From: PALSA-1003 sp963741315
Lineage (GTDB): Bacteria > Pseudomonadota > Gammaproteobacteria > Burkholderiales > Casimicrobiaceae
DNA length: 64,000 bases
Reading direction: 5' to 3'
Assembly: GCA_963741315.1 (NCBI GenBank)
Contig: CAVUHK010000010.1
Span: 124,001 to 188,000 of the forward strand
The position numbers were made by a program, and so were the translations under genes. Of the stretch, positions 1-8,290 are shown one piece after another. The notes below the pieces were generated by a model. That model made no database searches. It saw only the letters and a program-made list of their open reading frames with translations, and had not been told where the DNA came from. Within the stretch, counting starts at the first letter, position 1. Every line of letters begins with the position of its first letter.

Positions 1-1
1 C

Positions 2-157
2 AAGGGCGGCGGACGTATCGGCGAACTCCTGGGCCCGGACGATGTCCACATTTGCGTGCCGCATTCCACGACCACGCGCATCCAGGAAGTGCACCTGCTG
101 GCGATCCATTGCCTGTGCGACGCGATCGACGCGAGCCTACTGGGAGACGAGCCTTGA
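2..157 (+). CDS. SIS-domain phosphosugar isomerase / DiaA-type protein, C-terminal end (partial)
   Basis: Only the last 51 codons are inside the window, ending in TGA. The reading frame contains GGGRIGEL followed by DDVHICVPH and TRIQEVHLLAIHCLCDAID, the highly conserved tail of the GmhA/DiaA family of SIS-domain proteins. GmhA makes D-glycero-D-manno-heptose 7-phosphate for the LPS core; DiaA is a related regulator of DnaA. The tail alone does not separate them. The downstream BON lipoprotein matches the diaA-dolP order of enterobacteria, while the heptose adenylyltransferase two genes on would also suit gmhA. The stop overlaps the TTG start of the next gene (TTGA), implying translational coupling. 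Confidence 0.85.
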   Translation, partial: KGGGRIGELLGPDDVHICVPHSTTTRIQEVHLLAIHCLCDAIDASLLGDEP

Positions 158-753
158 ACCAATGCGCCGTGAGTCGACGCGCCTGTTTTGTCGCTACGCT
201 CGTCCTGCTGTCCTGCGCCACGCTGCTGGAGAGCGGGTGCGTGCCACTTCTCGTCGGTGGTGCCGTGGTCGGTGGCGCTGCGGTCGCAACCGATCGTCGT
301 TCGGCCGGCGCGCAGCTCGACGACGAGGTGATCGAAGACAAGTCCGCGTTGGCAATCGCCGAACGCTTCAAGGATGGCTTTCACGTCAACGTCACCAGCT
401 TCAACGCCATCGTGCTGCTGACCGGCGAGGTTCCGACCACCAGCGGCCGGGCAGACGTCGAGCAAATGGTGCGCGGCAATCCCAAGGTGCGCGCGGTGCA
501 GAACGAGCTGGTAGTCGGTCCGGTCACCGACCTTGGCAGCCGCAGCAACGACACGCTGATAACATCCAAGGTCAAGACGCGATTTGTCGAAGCGAACAAG
601 TTTCAGATCAATTTCGTCAAGGTCGTCACCGAGAACGGCGTTGTCTACCTGATGGGCATCGTGCGTCGCGAAGAGGGCGACGCGGCCGCCGAAATCGCGC
701 GCACGACCAACGGCGTGCAGCGGGTGGTCAAGGTCTTCGAATACATTCCCTGA
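154..753 (+). CDS. Outer-membrane lipoprotein with two BON domains (DolP/YraP type)
   Basis: A 199-residue protein. The N-terminus has a signal peptide ending in a lipobox (LLESGC), predicting a lipid-anchored periplasmic protein. Two BON domains follow, at roughly residues 50-115 and 125-195; the second contains VVTENGVVYLMGIV. BON-domain lipoproteins of the DolP group bind anionic phospholipid and support outer-membrane integrity in enterobacteria. I chose the TTG at 154 because GGGAGA lies 6 nt upstream and the start overlaps the preceding stop; GTG at 169 is the alternative. The stop overlaps the ATG of the next gene (TGATG). Confidence 0.85.
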   Translation: MNQCAVSRRACFVATLVLLSCATLLESGCVPLLVGGAVVGGAAVATDRRSAGAQLDDEVIEDKSALAIAERFKDGFHVNVTSFNAIVLLTGEVPTTSGRADVEQMVRGNPKVRAVQNELVVGPVTDLGSRSNDTLITSKVKTRFVEANKFQINFVKVVTENGVVYLMGIVRREEGDAAAEIARTTNGVQRVVKVFEYIP

Positions 754-1250
754 TGTTGGAGGCCGCGCCCGAACCGGCGTTCGCTGCCAGGATCGCGACC
801 CCGGCAACGCTGGCGCAACGCATCGCGAAACTCCCGCGGCCGCTGGTATTCACCAATGGCGTGTTCGACGTCCTGCACCGAGGCCACGTGACCTACCTCG
901 ACCACGCGCGCAGTCTCGGCGCGGCGCTGGTCGTGGGCGTGAACACCGATGCCTCGGCGCGGCGCCTGGGCAAGGGCACGGACAGGCCGCTCAATCCGCT
1001 CGAGGATCGCCTGGCGGTGCTCGCGGCGCTCGCGTCGGTGAGCCTGGTGGTCCCTTTCGACGAAGACACGCCGCTCGCACTGGTGCTCGCCTGCCACCCC
1101 GACGTGATCGTCAAGGGTGGCGACTACAGTGCTGAGACGACGGTCGGCGCCGCGGAAGTCGTCGCCTGGGGCGGACGATTCGAGGCCATACCGTTACTCG
1201 CAGGCCGATCCACCACCGACCTCGTGGCGAGGATCCGCGGCCGCGGGTGA
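753..1250 (+). CDS. rfaE2: D-glycero-beta-D-manno-heptose 1-phosphate adenylyltransferase (stand-alone HldE C-domain)
   Basis: This 165-residue nucleotidyltransferase activates heptose 1-phosphate to ADP-heptose for LPS inner-core synthesis. The cytidylyltransferase-like signature is clear: VFTNGVFDVLHRGHVTYLD (HxGH variant RGH), then GVNTDASARRLGKG and DVIVKGGDY near the end. It lacks the ribokinase-like HldE domain I, so the kinase must be a separate gene outside the window, the usual betaproteobacterial arrangement. The ATG overlaps the upstream stop. The GTGAG at its end overlaps the first possible start of the rhodanese frame. Confidence 0.92.
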   Translation: MLEAAPEPAFAARIATPATLAQRIAKLPRPLVFTNGVFDVLHRGHVTYLDHARSLGAALVVGVNTDASARRLGKGTDRPLNPLEDRLAVLAALASVSLVVPFDEDTPLALVLACHPDVIVKGGDYSAETTVGAAEVVAWGGRFEAIPLLAGRSTTDLVARIRGRG

Positions 1251-1291
1251 GTGGCGCCCTGCTATACTTGCGCACTCCGGCAGCCGTCCCC

Positions 1292-1606
1292 ATGTACCAG
1301 ACCATAGACACCGCGCGGCTGCGCGAACTGCTCGATACCGAGTCGCCACCGCTGCTTGTCGACGTGCGCACCGCGGCGGAGGTGGCGCGCGGCTCGATTG
1401 CCGGCGCACGACATATCGAGCTCTCTACGCTGCCGGGTCGCGTCGCCGAGCTGGACCCCGCCGCACCTTGCGTAGTGTTCTGCCAATCCGGAGGACGCTC
1501 CGCGCAGGCGTGTGCATACCTGGCACAGCGCGGATTCGGCAAGTTGTACAACCTCGACGGCGGGGTCGCCGCATGGGCCCGTAACGGAATGCCATTGAGC
1601 AGCTAG
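1292..1606 (+). CDS. Rhodanese-domain sulfurtransferase
   Basis: A single-domain rhodanese of 104 residues. The active-site loop is CQSGGR, with the persulfide cysteine and terminal arginine of the CxxxxR type, and the domain ends with NLDGGVAAW, a standard rhodanese closing motif. The ATG at 1292 aligns with the family start; an in-frame ATG at 1247 would add 15 residues of poor quality. A -10-like TATACT lies at 1263-1268, with no clear -35. It is followed 8 nt later by a TusA-family gene and then a thioredoxin-like gene, suggesting a small sulfur-transfer or redox operon. Confidence 0.85.
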   Translation: MYQTIDTARLRELLDTESPPLLVDVRTAAEVARGSIAGARHIELSTLPGRVAELDPAAPCVVFCQSGGRSAQACAYLAQRGFGKLYNLDGGVAAWARNGMPLSS

Positions 1607-1614
1607 GGATACGC

Positions 1615-1854
1615 ATGGATTCGCACCTGCAGATCGATCGCGAAGTCGACGCCAGAGGGCTCAATTGCCCGCTGCCAATACTGCGCACGAAGAAAGCGCT
1701 CAACGACATGACGACCGGCCAGGTCCTGCGCATCCTCGCGACCGATCCCGCGTCGGTGCGCGATTTCCAGGCGTTCGCCAAGCAGACGGGCAATCAGCTC
1801 GTCATGCAGAGCGAGCAGGACGGCGCGTTCCTTTTCCTGCTTCGCCGCAAATAA
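1615..1854 (+). CDS. TusA-family sulfur-carrier protein
   Basis: This 79-residue protein has the TusA/SirA-like fold signature DARGLNCPLPILRTKKAL, in which the CPxP cysteine carries persulfide sulfur. Family members relay sulfur from cysteine desulfurases or rhodaneses to tRNA thiolation, cofactor synthesis or sulfur oxidation. A C-terminal RDFQAFAKQTG stretch is also typical. It sits directly after a rhodanese, a plausible sulfur donor. It could be tusA itself or a paralogue; sequence alone does not decide. Confidence 0.88.
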   Translation: MDSHLQIDREVDARGLNCPLPILRTKKALNDMTTGQVLRILATDPASVRDFQAFAKQTGNQLVMQSEQDGAFLFLLRRK

Positions 1855-1903
1855 TCGCGCACTCGCGCCGACACTACCCGAGGCTCATTAAGGAGCTGCG
1901 TCC

Positions 1904-2296
1904 ATGTCCGCAGAAAGCCCAGCAATTCTCGAACTGACCGAGGACAATTTTGCGCAATCGATCAACGATCGCGCGTTCGCGGTCGTTGATTTCTGGGCGC
2001 CGTGGTGCGCGCCCTGCCGCGCCTTCGCGCCAGTATTCGCCGCCGCCGCTGCGAAGCATCCGGACGTACTGTTCGCCAAGGTCAACACCGAGGAGCAGCA
2101 GGCGATCGGCGCGCATTTCAACATCCGCTCGATACCGACGTTGATGATCTTTCGCGACAATGTCATCGTGTTCGCCGAGGCGGGCGCGCTGCCCGCCAGC
2201 GCGCTCGATCAGGTGCTCGACGCTGCGCGTGCGCTGGACATGGAAAAGGTACGTGGCGAAATCGAGGCGCAGGCTGCAAGCACGCCGGGCGACTAG
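1904..2296 (+). CDS. Thioredoxin-family protein (WCAPC active site)
   Basis: A 130-residue cytoplasmic thioredoxin fold. The redox motif is FWAPWCAPCRAF, differing from classical WCGPC by Ala for Gly, and the cis-proline loop is IRSIPTLMIF. A C-terminal extension of about 25 residues beyond the fold is acidic and alanine-rich. AAGGAG lies about 10 nt upstream of the ATG. It follows a rhodanese and a TusA homologue, so a role in the reductive steps of sulfur transfer is an inference; general thiol reductase activity is equally possible. Confidence 0.88.
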   Translation: MSAESPAILELTEDNFAQSINDRAFAVVDFWAPWCAPCRAFAPVFAAAAAKHPDVLFAKVNTEEQQAIGAHFNIRSIPTLMIFRDNVIVFAEAGALPASALDQVLDAARALDMEKVRGEIEAQAASTPGD

Positions 2297-2315
2297 GCTA
2301 GCGAGCTACCCGGCG

Positions 2316-2402
2316 AGGGGCCCCGCGCGTAGCGCAGGGATACGACACCGGAGGGCGGAGCAGGGGCCCTGCGCCAGTGGGGATGCGACCCCGGAGGTGG
2401 CG
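2316..2402. repeat. Two imperfect ~46-nt direct repeats in the intergenic region
   Basis: The 285-nt gap between the convergent thioredoxin-like and J-domain genes holds two copies of a GC-rich unit, at about 2316-2357 and 2362-2401. Both contain AGGGGCCC, then GCGC, then a GGGAT/GGGGAT-CGAC block and CCGGAGG. An inverted repeat (GCTGGCGC / GCGCCAGC) follows at about 2404-2452. No reading frame in the gap looks coding. The function is unknown; a 3'-end structural element for the convergent transcripts is possible. Confidence 0.6.
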
Positions 2403-2581
2403 AGGCTGGCGCTAGAGCAACGCTGAATTCGCGGTGAGCGAACGGCGCCAGCACGGCAGAGCGAGTCGACGCCGCGGCCGACGCTCCTGCGCAACGCATT
2501 CACGCTACGCTTTCAAAGAGGCCGTCACCGGCAACCGGGGCCAGGCGTCAACCGCGGCAACGCCGTCGGCCAAACAGTTCC

Positions 2582-4372
2582 CTAGTGGCGATAGCGACTG
2601 ATGAAGTCGGCGACGATGCCGCGCTGGCTCTTGTCGATCGCGCTGTCGAGGCTGCGATCGAGCGGGTCGTGCTGCGCGGCCTTGCGGAAGGCGTTGATTG
2701 CCTCCTGGTGATAACCCTGCGCCTGCAGCGCGTAGCCAAGGCAGCGCCACGGCTCGGCGTTCCAGAATTCGAGTTCCGACCAGGCACGGCACAGGTCCGC
2801 TGCGCGCCGCCAATTGCCGGCGCGCAGCATCCGCGGCCCCTCGCCTCGCAGCAGCGACAGGCGCGCCTGCCGCTCGGCGAAGAGCGCCGTCGTGTCCGCG
2901 TCGTTGACCGAGCCACTGTATCCGGCGGACGCAGGCGAGACCGCGGCGGCGATGCTGCGCTCGAGCGAGCTGATCTTGCCCGCGTCGCCCTGGAAGCCGC
3001 GCGTGAGCAGCGACGGCGTCATCGGCACCCATGACACGACCGCACTCTTGGTTGCGGAAATGGATTCCGCCATCGGTTCGTGCCAGGCGACGCCATACAA
3101 CCAAAGCATCGCCGCCAATCCCGCGCCACCGGTCATCATGTTGAGGATGCCCGGCGGACTGTGCGTGACCAGGCAGTCCTCGGCGAAGTCCCAGTCGGTC
3201 TCGCCGTTCTGCGCGATCTTTTCGTAGGCGACGGCGATAAGGATCGGCGCGAGCAATGGAAAACCGCAGGCGATGCCTTCCCACCAGACCCGGAACGCGC
3301 GCCGCAGCGCGCGCTGCAATTGCGCGCGCAGGTCGCGCCGCGCGTACGCATCGCTGATCGAGAACTGCAGGTAGACGCCGAAGAGCCACTTGCCTGGCGT
3401 CTGCTGCAGCGACGCGATCAGCAGCGCTTCGATCGGCACCCAGGAGAGCGTGATCACGATCGGCGCGAACAGCGGGTGACCAATCCAGAAAGCTGTATCG
3501 TCGCCTACCACCGCCGCGCCATGCAGCGCGGACAGCAACAGCGCCAGCACCAGACCCCAGATCGCGTAGTCGAACAGGCGCGCGGCCAGGCGGTTCCAGG
3601 GGCGCGGCTCGCTGGTGCGTCCGGCCTTCGCCCGCTCCAGTTCGGCCATGCGCAGCTGGAAGATCCAGCTCGCGTCCTCCTGCGGAGTATCGGTGCCCAG
3701 GAACACGCTCTTTTCGCGGCGCCAGTTGAGGATCGCCAGGTCGGTCTGCGGGACCATCGCCGTCGTGGCCGGAGCAATACGCCGCTGCCGCATCCACGCC
3801 AGCCCGTGGACCGTGCCGTACACCAGCGTGAGCAGGAGCAGCGTGAAGGTCAGCAGGACCAGCACGTTCTTTGCAACGACCACCGTGTCCGCCGGTGTGA
3901 CGAACAGGATCGCGGCGGCAATGAAGGTGCCGAAGAACACGCACAACGCCAGGCGGCCCACGGTCGAGCGCCCGAACGACGCGACGCGCTCGGTCAGACC
4001 CGGATGGTGCAGATTCTTTTCCAGCGTGCTGTCGGGCAGCGTCAATGCACTTTCGTCGTTGATGTCGACGACATCGGCCTGCGATGCCGTGCCTTGAGCG
4101 GTCGCCGCAACATTGCTGACGAAGTGCGCGATCCGCTGCTCGGTGTCGGTTTCGGTCGTTACCGAAAGCTCGCGGTCGTAATGCGACCGGTGGTCCGGAT
4201 CGCTCAGTATGCGGCTGGCATGATTGATGAAACGCAGCGCTTCTTCGACGTTGCCCTGCCCGTCGCGCGTTTTCGCATAATATTTTCGGATCAGGCGACG
4301 CAGCGCGGCCCGCACCTCCTCATCGGAGGCGACAGGTGGTACGCCAAGCGCTTCGTACAACGTGGCCTTCAT
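2582..4372 (-). CDS. J-domain/RDD-domain membrane protein with C-terminal TPR-like repeats
   Basis: This 596-residue protein begins with a J-domain-like segment (residues about 3-68; YEALGVPPVASDEEV through LSDPDHRSHYD). The HPD motif needed to stimulate DnaK is replaced by YAK within KYYAKTRDG, so classical co-chaperone activity is unlikely. Two hydrophobic helices follow at about 140-190. An RDD-type membrane domain then spans about 255-400, with RLAARLFDYAIWG and a TPGKWLFGVYL motif. The C-terminus (about 490-590) reads as tetratricopeptide repeats, e.g. PWRCLGYALQAQGYHQEAINAF. It is monocistronic and convergent with the thioredoxin-like gene. Function is unknown; the architecture suggests a membrane scaffold. 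Confidence 0.8.
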   Translation of the reverse strand: MKATLYEALGVPPVASDEEVRAALRRLIRKYYAKTRDGQGNVEEALRFINHASRILSDPDHRSHYDRELSVTTETDTEQRIAHFVSNVAATAQGTASQADVVDINDESALTLPDSTLEKNLHHPGLTERVASFGRSTVGRLALCVFFGTFIAAAILFVTPADTVVVAKNVLVLLTFTLLLLTLVYGTVHGLAWMRQRRIAPATTAMVPQTDLAILNWRREKSVFLGTDTPQEDASWIFQLRMAELERAKAGRTSEPRPWNRLAARLFDYAIWGLVLALLLSALHGAAVVGDDTAFWIGHPLFAPIVITLSWVPIEALLIASLQQTPGKWLFGVYLQFSISDAYARRDLRAQLQRALRRAFRVWWEGIACGFPLLAPILIAVAYEKIAQNGETDWDFAEDCLVTHSPPGILNMMTGGAGLAAMLWLYGVAWHEPMAESISATKSAVVSWVPMTPSLLTRGFQGDAGKISSLERSIAAAVSPASAGYSGSVNDADTTALFAERQARLSLLRGEGPRMLRAGNWRRAADLCRAWSELEFWNAEPWRCLGYALQAQGYHQEAINAFRKAAQHDPLDRSLDSAIDKSQRGIVADFISRYRH

Positions 4373-4613
4373 GGCCCGACCCGGGACAAAGGGAAATGGT
4401 TAAGACATTGGAATATTCGGGTAAATGCCGCCTCAATGCAAGCCGGGCCGCGTAAACGGACGTAAGTGCATGCTGGCGCTGGCGCTCTACGGCACACGCT
4501 GCCGTTGTGCGGCAGGCAGAACCTGCGTTCGGCGACCTGCAACTGACGGAGTGCCGCGATCGCGGACTCCTCGGCGCTGCGCCATGAGACGGGCGATGGG
4601 ATCTCGCCCAGGC
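4373..4613. other. Non-coding gap upstream of the J-domain gene
   Basis: About 240 nt between the start of the J-domain gene and the rplS terminator. It must contain the promoter of the J-domain gene (minus strand), and the stretch at 4395-4425 is relatively AT-rich, but no convincing -35/-10 pair was found. No small ORF has coding character. Confidence 0.5.
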
Positions 4614-4644
4614 AAAAAAAGAGCGGCCTCGAGGGCCGCTCTTT
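4614..4644 (-). terminator. Rho-independent terminator of the rpsP-rimM-trmD-rplS operon
   Basis: On the minus strand an 11-bp perfect stem (AAAGAGCGGCC / GGCCGCTCTTT) with a 5-nt loop is followed by an uninterrupted T run (4614-4620). It lies about 20 nt beyond the rplS stop. Confidence 0.95.
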
Positions 4645-4665
4645 CCTATGCGCCGTTGCCGGCGT

Positions 4666-5043
4666 TCACTCGCCGCGCTTGGTGTCGTGGTGAGCGAGCT
4701 TCTCGCGAATGCGCGCCGACTTGCCGGAGCGCTCGCGCAGGTAGTAGAGCTTGGCACGGCGAACCGCGCCCTTGCGCTTGACCTCGATGCTGGCGATCAG
4801 CGGCGAGTAGGTCTGGAAGGTGCGCTCCACGCCTTCGCCGCTGGAGATCTTGCGCACCACGAATGACGAATTGAGTCCGCGGTTGCGCTTGGCGATGACC
4901 ACGCCCTCGAAGGCCTGAACGCGTTTGCGCTCGCCCTCGACGACGCTCACGCTGACGATGACCGTGTCGCCCGGCGCGAACTCGGGCAGCGTCTTGCCCA
5001 GACGGGCGATCTCTTCTTTCTCCAGCGTGTCGATGATGTTCAT
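4666..5043 (-). CDS. rplS: 50S ribosomal protein L19
   Basis: A 125-residue protein of the 50S subunit near the 30S interface. It shows the full L19 pattern: FAPGDTV, VQAFEGVVIAKRNRG, FVVRKIS and a basic C-terminus containing RAKLYYLR. The ATG at 5043 is preceded by GAAAGGAAG. It is the last gene of the operon and is followed by an intrinsic terminator. The 126-nt gap to trmD contains a short GGCC-CAA-GGCC-type hairpin just upstream of the ribosome binding site. Confidence 0.97.
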   Translation of the reverse strand: MNIIDTLEKEEIARLGKTLPEFAPGDTVIVSVSVVEGERKRVQAFEGVVIAKRNRGLNSSFVVRKISSGEGVERTFQTYSPLIASIEVKRKGAVRRAKLYYLRERSGKSARIREKLAHHDTKRGE

Positions 5044-5169
5044 AGCTGCTTCCTTTCGTTGCAATGGCCTTGTGGCCTGGCGCGTAGAGCAGAACTTGTC
5101 CTGTTGCGCGCGCTTTGTTATTGACTGCGGATCAGCGGAAACCGGTGCAAGCCGCCGCCCCGTTCTGCC

Positions 5170-5931
5170 TCACCCCTGACTGCCTTCACGTTCCTTCTTG
5201 AATTCCTCGAGCAGCACTGCCTCGTCACCCTGCAAACCGCGCGCCGCCAGCAGCTCCGGACGTCGCAGCCATGTGCGCCCCAGCGACTGCTTGCGTCGCC
5301 AGCGCGCTATCGCGGCGTGGTCGCCCGACAGCAACACCGGCGGCACCATTTTTCCCGCGTGCTGCTCCGGGCGGGTGTAGTGCGCGCAGTCGAGCAGGCC
5401 GTCGACAAACGATTCCTCGACCTTCGACTGCGCATCGCCCAGCACACCGGGCAACTGCCTGACCACCGCATCGATCAACATCAGTGCCGGCAACTCGCCG
5501 CCCGACACCACGAAATCACCCACCGAAACTTCCAGATCGACTTCAGCTTCGAGCAGGCGCTCGTCGATGCCCTCGTAGCGTCCTGCAATGAGCACCAGGC
5601 CCGGTTCCGCAGCCAGCGTCGCCACCCGCTCGTGCCGCAGCGGCTCGCCCTGCGGACTCAGGTGAACCACCCGCGGCGCCGCGACTCCGGCCGCGGCCAG
5701 TTCACTGCGCGCCGCGCCAATCGCGCGTTGCAGCGGCTCGGCCAGCATCACCATCCCCGGGCCGCCGCCATACGGCCGGTCGTCCACGCTGCGGTATGCG
5801 TCGGCCGCAAAATCGCGCGGATTGCGGCAGTTCAGCATCCACAGACCACGTTCCAGCGCCCTGCCCGTCACGCCATACTGCGCGGCGCTGTGCACCATTT
5901 CCGGAAACAGCGTGACGACTTCGATTCGCAT
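5170..5931 (-). CDS. trmD: tRNA (guanine-N1)-methyltransferase
   Basis: TrmD methylates G37 of tRNAs reading CNN and CGG codons, preventing +1 frameshifting. The 253-residue protein has the N-terminal MRIEVVTLFPEM, the GGGPGMVM motif, and the trefoil-knot SAM-binding segments RYEGIDERLLE and SVGDFVVSGGELPAL. The ATG at 5931 aligns exactly with the family start; longer in-frame extensions are not conserved. It lies 31 nt downstream of rimM in the classical rpsP operon. Confidence 0.97.
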   Translation of the reverse strand: MRIEVVTLFPEMVHSAAQYGVTGRALERGLWMLNCRNPRDFAADAYRSVDDRPYGGGPGMVMLAEPLQRAIGAARSELAAAGVAAPRVVHLSPQGEPLRHERVATLAAEPGLVLIAGRYEGIDERLLEAEVDLEVSVGDFVVSGGELPALMLIDAVVRQLPGVLGDAQSKVEESFVDGLLDCAHYTRPEQHAGKMVPPVLLSGDHAAIARWRRKQSLGRTWLRRPELLAARGLQGDEAVLLEEFKKEREGSQG

Positions 5932-5962
5932 TGCTTGCGCCGCAACTGCGCGGCCATCCTGC

Positions 5963-6463
5963 TCAATAATCCTGCTGCCAGTCGACGACGATGCGCTTGC
6001 TCGCCGGCTCGATCGCGTCGACGTAGGCCTCGACCAGCGGAATGAGCCGTTCGGAGCCGTCCTCTCCCGCAACCCTCAGGACCGGATGCGCCGCAGTGTC
6101 GAGCAACCCGCTCACCGCGCCGAACACCTGTCCCGCCCTGTTGACGACCGTGAAGCCGACCAGGTCCGACCAGTAGATCTCACCTTTGCGCAGTTTCGGC
6201 AACGCCGCCCGCGGCACGCCAATCAGGGCACCTCGCCAGGGCGCGACCGCTTCGCGATCGGTCAATCCGGCCAGTTCCGCGATCAAACTGTCGGCATGGA
6301 TGCGCGCCGACACCACCATAAATTCCTGCCACTGCCCGCTGCCGTCGCCCGCCGCCAGCCACCAGCGACGATGATCGAGCAGCGCCTCGGGCGACTCGCT
6401 GTACGGTTTCGCCTTGATCCAGCCCTTGACACCGTAGGGGCCGGACACCCGGCCCATCACCAC
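5963..6463 (-). CDS. rimM: 16S rRNA processing protein RimM
   Basis: RimM assists maturation of the 30S head and binds ribosomal protein S19. The N-terminal beta-barrel begins VVMGRVSGPYGVKGWIKA, and the C-terminal PRC-barrel contains DLVGFTVVNRAG and ends LIPLVEAYVDAIE. The start is ambiguous: GTG (6463), GTG (6460) and ATG (6457) are consecutive, and an AAGGA lies 4, 7 or 10 nt upstream respectively. I used 6463 because the family keeps the hydrophobic residues before MGR. It lies 34 nt after rpsP. Confidence 0.92.
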   Translation of the reverse strand: MVMGRVSGPYGVKGWIKAKPYSESPEALLDHRRWWLAAGDGSGQWQEFMVVSARIHADSLIAELAGLTDREAVAPWRGALIGVPRAALPKLRKGEIYWSDLVGFTVVNRAGQVFGAVSGLLDTAAHPVLRVAGEDGSERLIPLVEAYVDAIEPASKRIVVDWQQDY

Positions 6464-6497
6464 GATGTCCTTCGCTGCTTCCTGCTCAGTGTCGTGC

Positions 6498-6773
6498 TTA
6501 GGCAGCAGCGGGCGCCGGCGCGGCGGGTTTCGCCGCAGCGGCCCTTTTGACCAGGCCAGCGACGGTGTCGGACAACTTCGCGCCCTTCTGCTTCCAGTGG
6601 TCGACGCGCTCGAGGGAAAGCCGCAGGGCTTCCTCGCGTTCGCTGGCGATCGGATTGTAGAAACCGACGCGCTCGATGAAGCGGCCGTCGCGACGGTTAC
6701 GCGAATCGGCGACGACGATGTTGTAGAACGGGCGCTTCTTGGCGCCGCCCCGGGCAAGTCGGATGACAACCAT
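6498..6773 (-). CDS. rpsP: 30S ribosomal protein S16
   Basis: A 91-residue protein opening MVVIRLARGGAKKRPFYNIV, with the conserved GRFIERVGFYNP. The tail after residue 80 is Ala/Pro-rich, as often seen in betaproteobacterial S16. It is the first gene of the rpsP-rimM-trmD-rplS operon and has a strong sigma70 promoter directly upstream. Confidence 0.97.
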   Translation of the reverse strand: MVVIRLARGGAKKRPFYNIVVADSRNRRDGRFIERVGFYNPIASEREEALRLSLERVDHWKQKGAKLSDTVAGLVKRAAAAKPAAPAPAAA

Positions 6774-6813
6774 GGTGTATTCCTGTTCCTGGTGGAGCTG
6801 AAAAAAGACTCTG

Positions 6814-6843
6814 ATTATATGACGAAATCTGGCGCTTTGGCAA
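6814..6843 (-). promoter_or_regulatory. Sigma70 promoter of the rpsP operon
   Basis: On the minus strand TTGCCA (5 of 6 to the -35 consensus) is separated by 18 nt from a perfect TATAAT. The -10 lies 40 nt upstream of the rpsP ATG, in the gap between ffh and rpsP. Confidence 0.88.
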
Positions 6844-6870
6844 CAGAAGCGGCGGCCGGGCGGCAAGGGG

Positions 6871-8221
6871 TCAACGCAGGCCCGGGAAGGCGCCCTTGAG
6901 CCCCCTGAGCATCTTCTGCATGCCGCCCTTGGCGACCATTTTCATCATTTTCTGGGTCTGCTCGAACTGAGCCAGCAGCCGGTTCACTTCCTGGACGCTC
7001 ACCCCCGCCCCGGCGGCAATGCGGCGCTTGCGCGAAGCCTTGAGGATCTCGGGCTTGGCGCGCTCCGCGGGGGTCATCGAATTGATGATGCCCTCGAGCC
7101 GGCCGATGGCGCGCTCGTCGACTTGCGACGACTGCGCGGCGCGCGCGAGTTCGCCCGGCAGCTTGTCGAGCAGGCCCTGCATGCCTCCCATCTTGCGCAT
7201 CTGGCCGATCTGCGCCTTGAAATCCTCGAGGTCGAAACCCTTGCCGGACTTGACCTTCTTCGCGAATTTCTGCGCTTCGGCGATGTCGACCTGCTTGTGC
7301 GCGTCCTCGATGAGCGTCAGAACGTCGCCCATGCCGAGGATTCGCGAGGCCATGCGCTCGGGGTGGAATACTTCGAGGCCGTTGAGTTTTTCGGCGACGC
7401 CGACGAACTTGATCGGCGCGCCGGTCACGCTGCGCACCGATAGCGCGGCGCCGCCGCGCGCGTCGCCGTCGAGCTTGGTCAGCACGATGCCGGTCAGTGG
7501 CAGCGCCGCGCCGAACGCCTTGGCCGTGTTGACGGCGTCCTGGCCCTGCATGGCGTCGACGACGAAAAGCGTTTCGATGGGCTTGACGGCAGCGTGCAGG
7601 TCGCGGATTTCGCGCATCATCGCCTCGTCGATCGCGAGCCGGCCGGCGGTATCGACGATGACGACGTCGCAGTAATGCTTGCGCGCCCAGTCGAGCGCCG
7701 CGGCAGCGATCGCCAACGGCTGCTGATCGGCCTGCGACGGGAAGAATTCGGCGCCGACCTGCCCGGCAAGCGTCGCCAGCTGCGCGATCGCGGCAGGGCG
7801 GTAAACGTCGCAGCTGACAAGCAGCACTTTCTTCTTCAGGTCCTCGCGCAGCAGGCGCGCAAGCTTGCCGGCGCTGGTGGTCTTGCCGGCGCCCTGCAGG
7901 CCGGCGAGCAGGATCACCGCCGGCGGCGTGGTCGCGAAGTTCAGCGGCACTGCCGCGCCGCCCATCAACGCGGTGAGTTCGCGCTGCACCACACCGATGA
8001 GCGCCTGACCCGGCGTGAGCGATCCCGACCACTTCCTGGCCGATCGCCTTCTCGCGCACCGCCGCGATGAAATCCTTGACGATCGGCAGCGCGACGTCGG
8101 CTTCGAGCAGCGCCATGCGCACTTCGCGCAGCGCGGCGTCGATGTTGGCGTCGGTCAGGCGCGCTTCGCCGCGGAGCGTCTTGACGATGCTGGCAAAACG
8201 CTGGGTCAGATTGTCGAGCAT
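6871..8221 (-). CDS. ffh: Signal recognition particle protein Ffh, with one frame break
   Basis: Ffh is the SRP GTPase that delivers nascent inner-membrane proteins to FtsY. The N-domain (MLDNLTQRFASIVKTLRG onward) is in one frame up to about residue 66. The G-domain (GLQGAGKTTSAGKLA, the DTAGRLA motif, LTKLDGDARGG) and the Met-rich M-domain are in another. Removing one base from the GGG at 8024-8026 restores VVGSLTPGQALIGVVQ and a 449-residue full-length protein. Because ffh is essential, a consensus error is the likeliest cause. The gene is divergent from the CcsA-like gene at 8291. Confidence 0.93.
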
Positions 8222-8290
8222 GGGAGGAGGCCGGGAAAGTGAAACGCATTTCCGGTGATGTACACTGCACCGCGTCTCCGGAAAGCGAGC

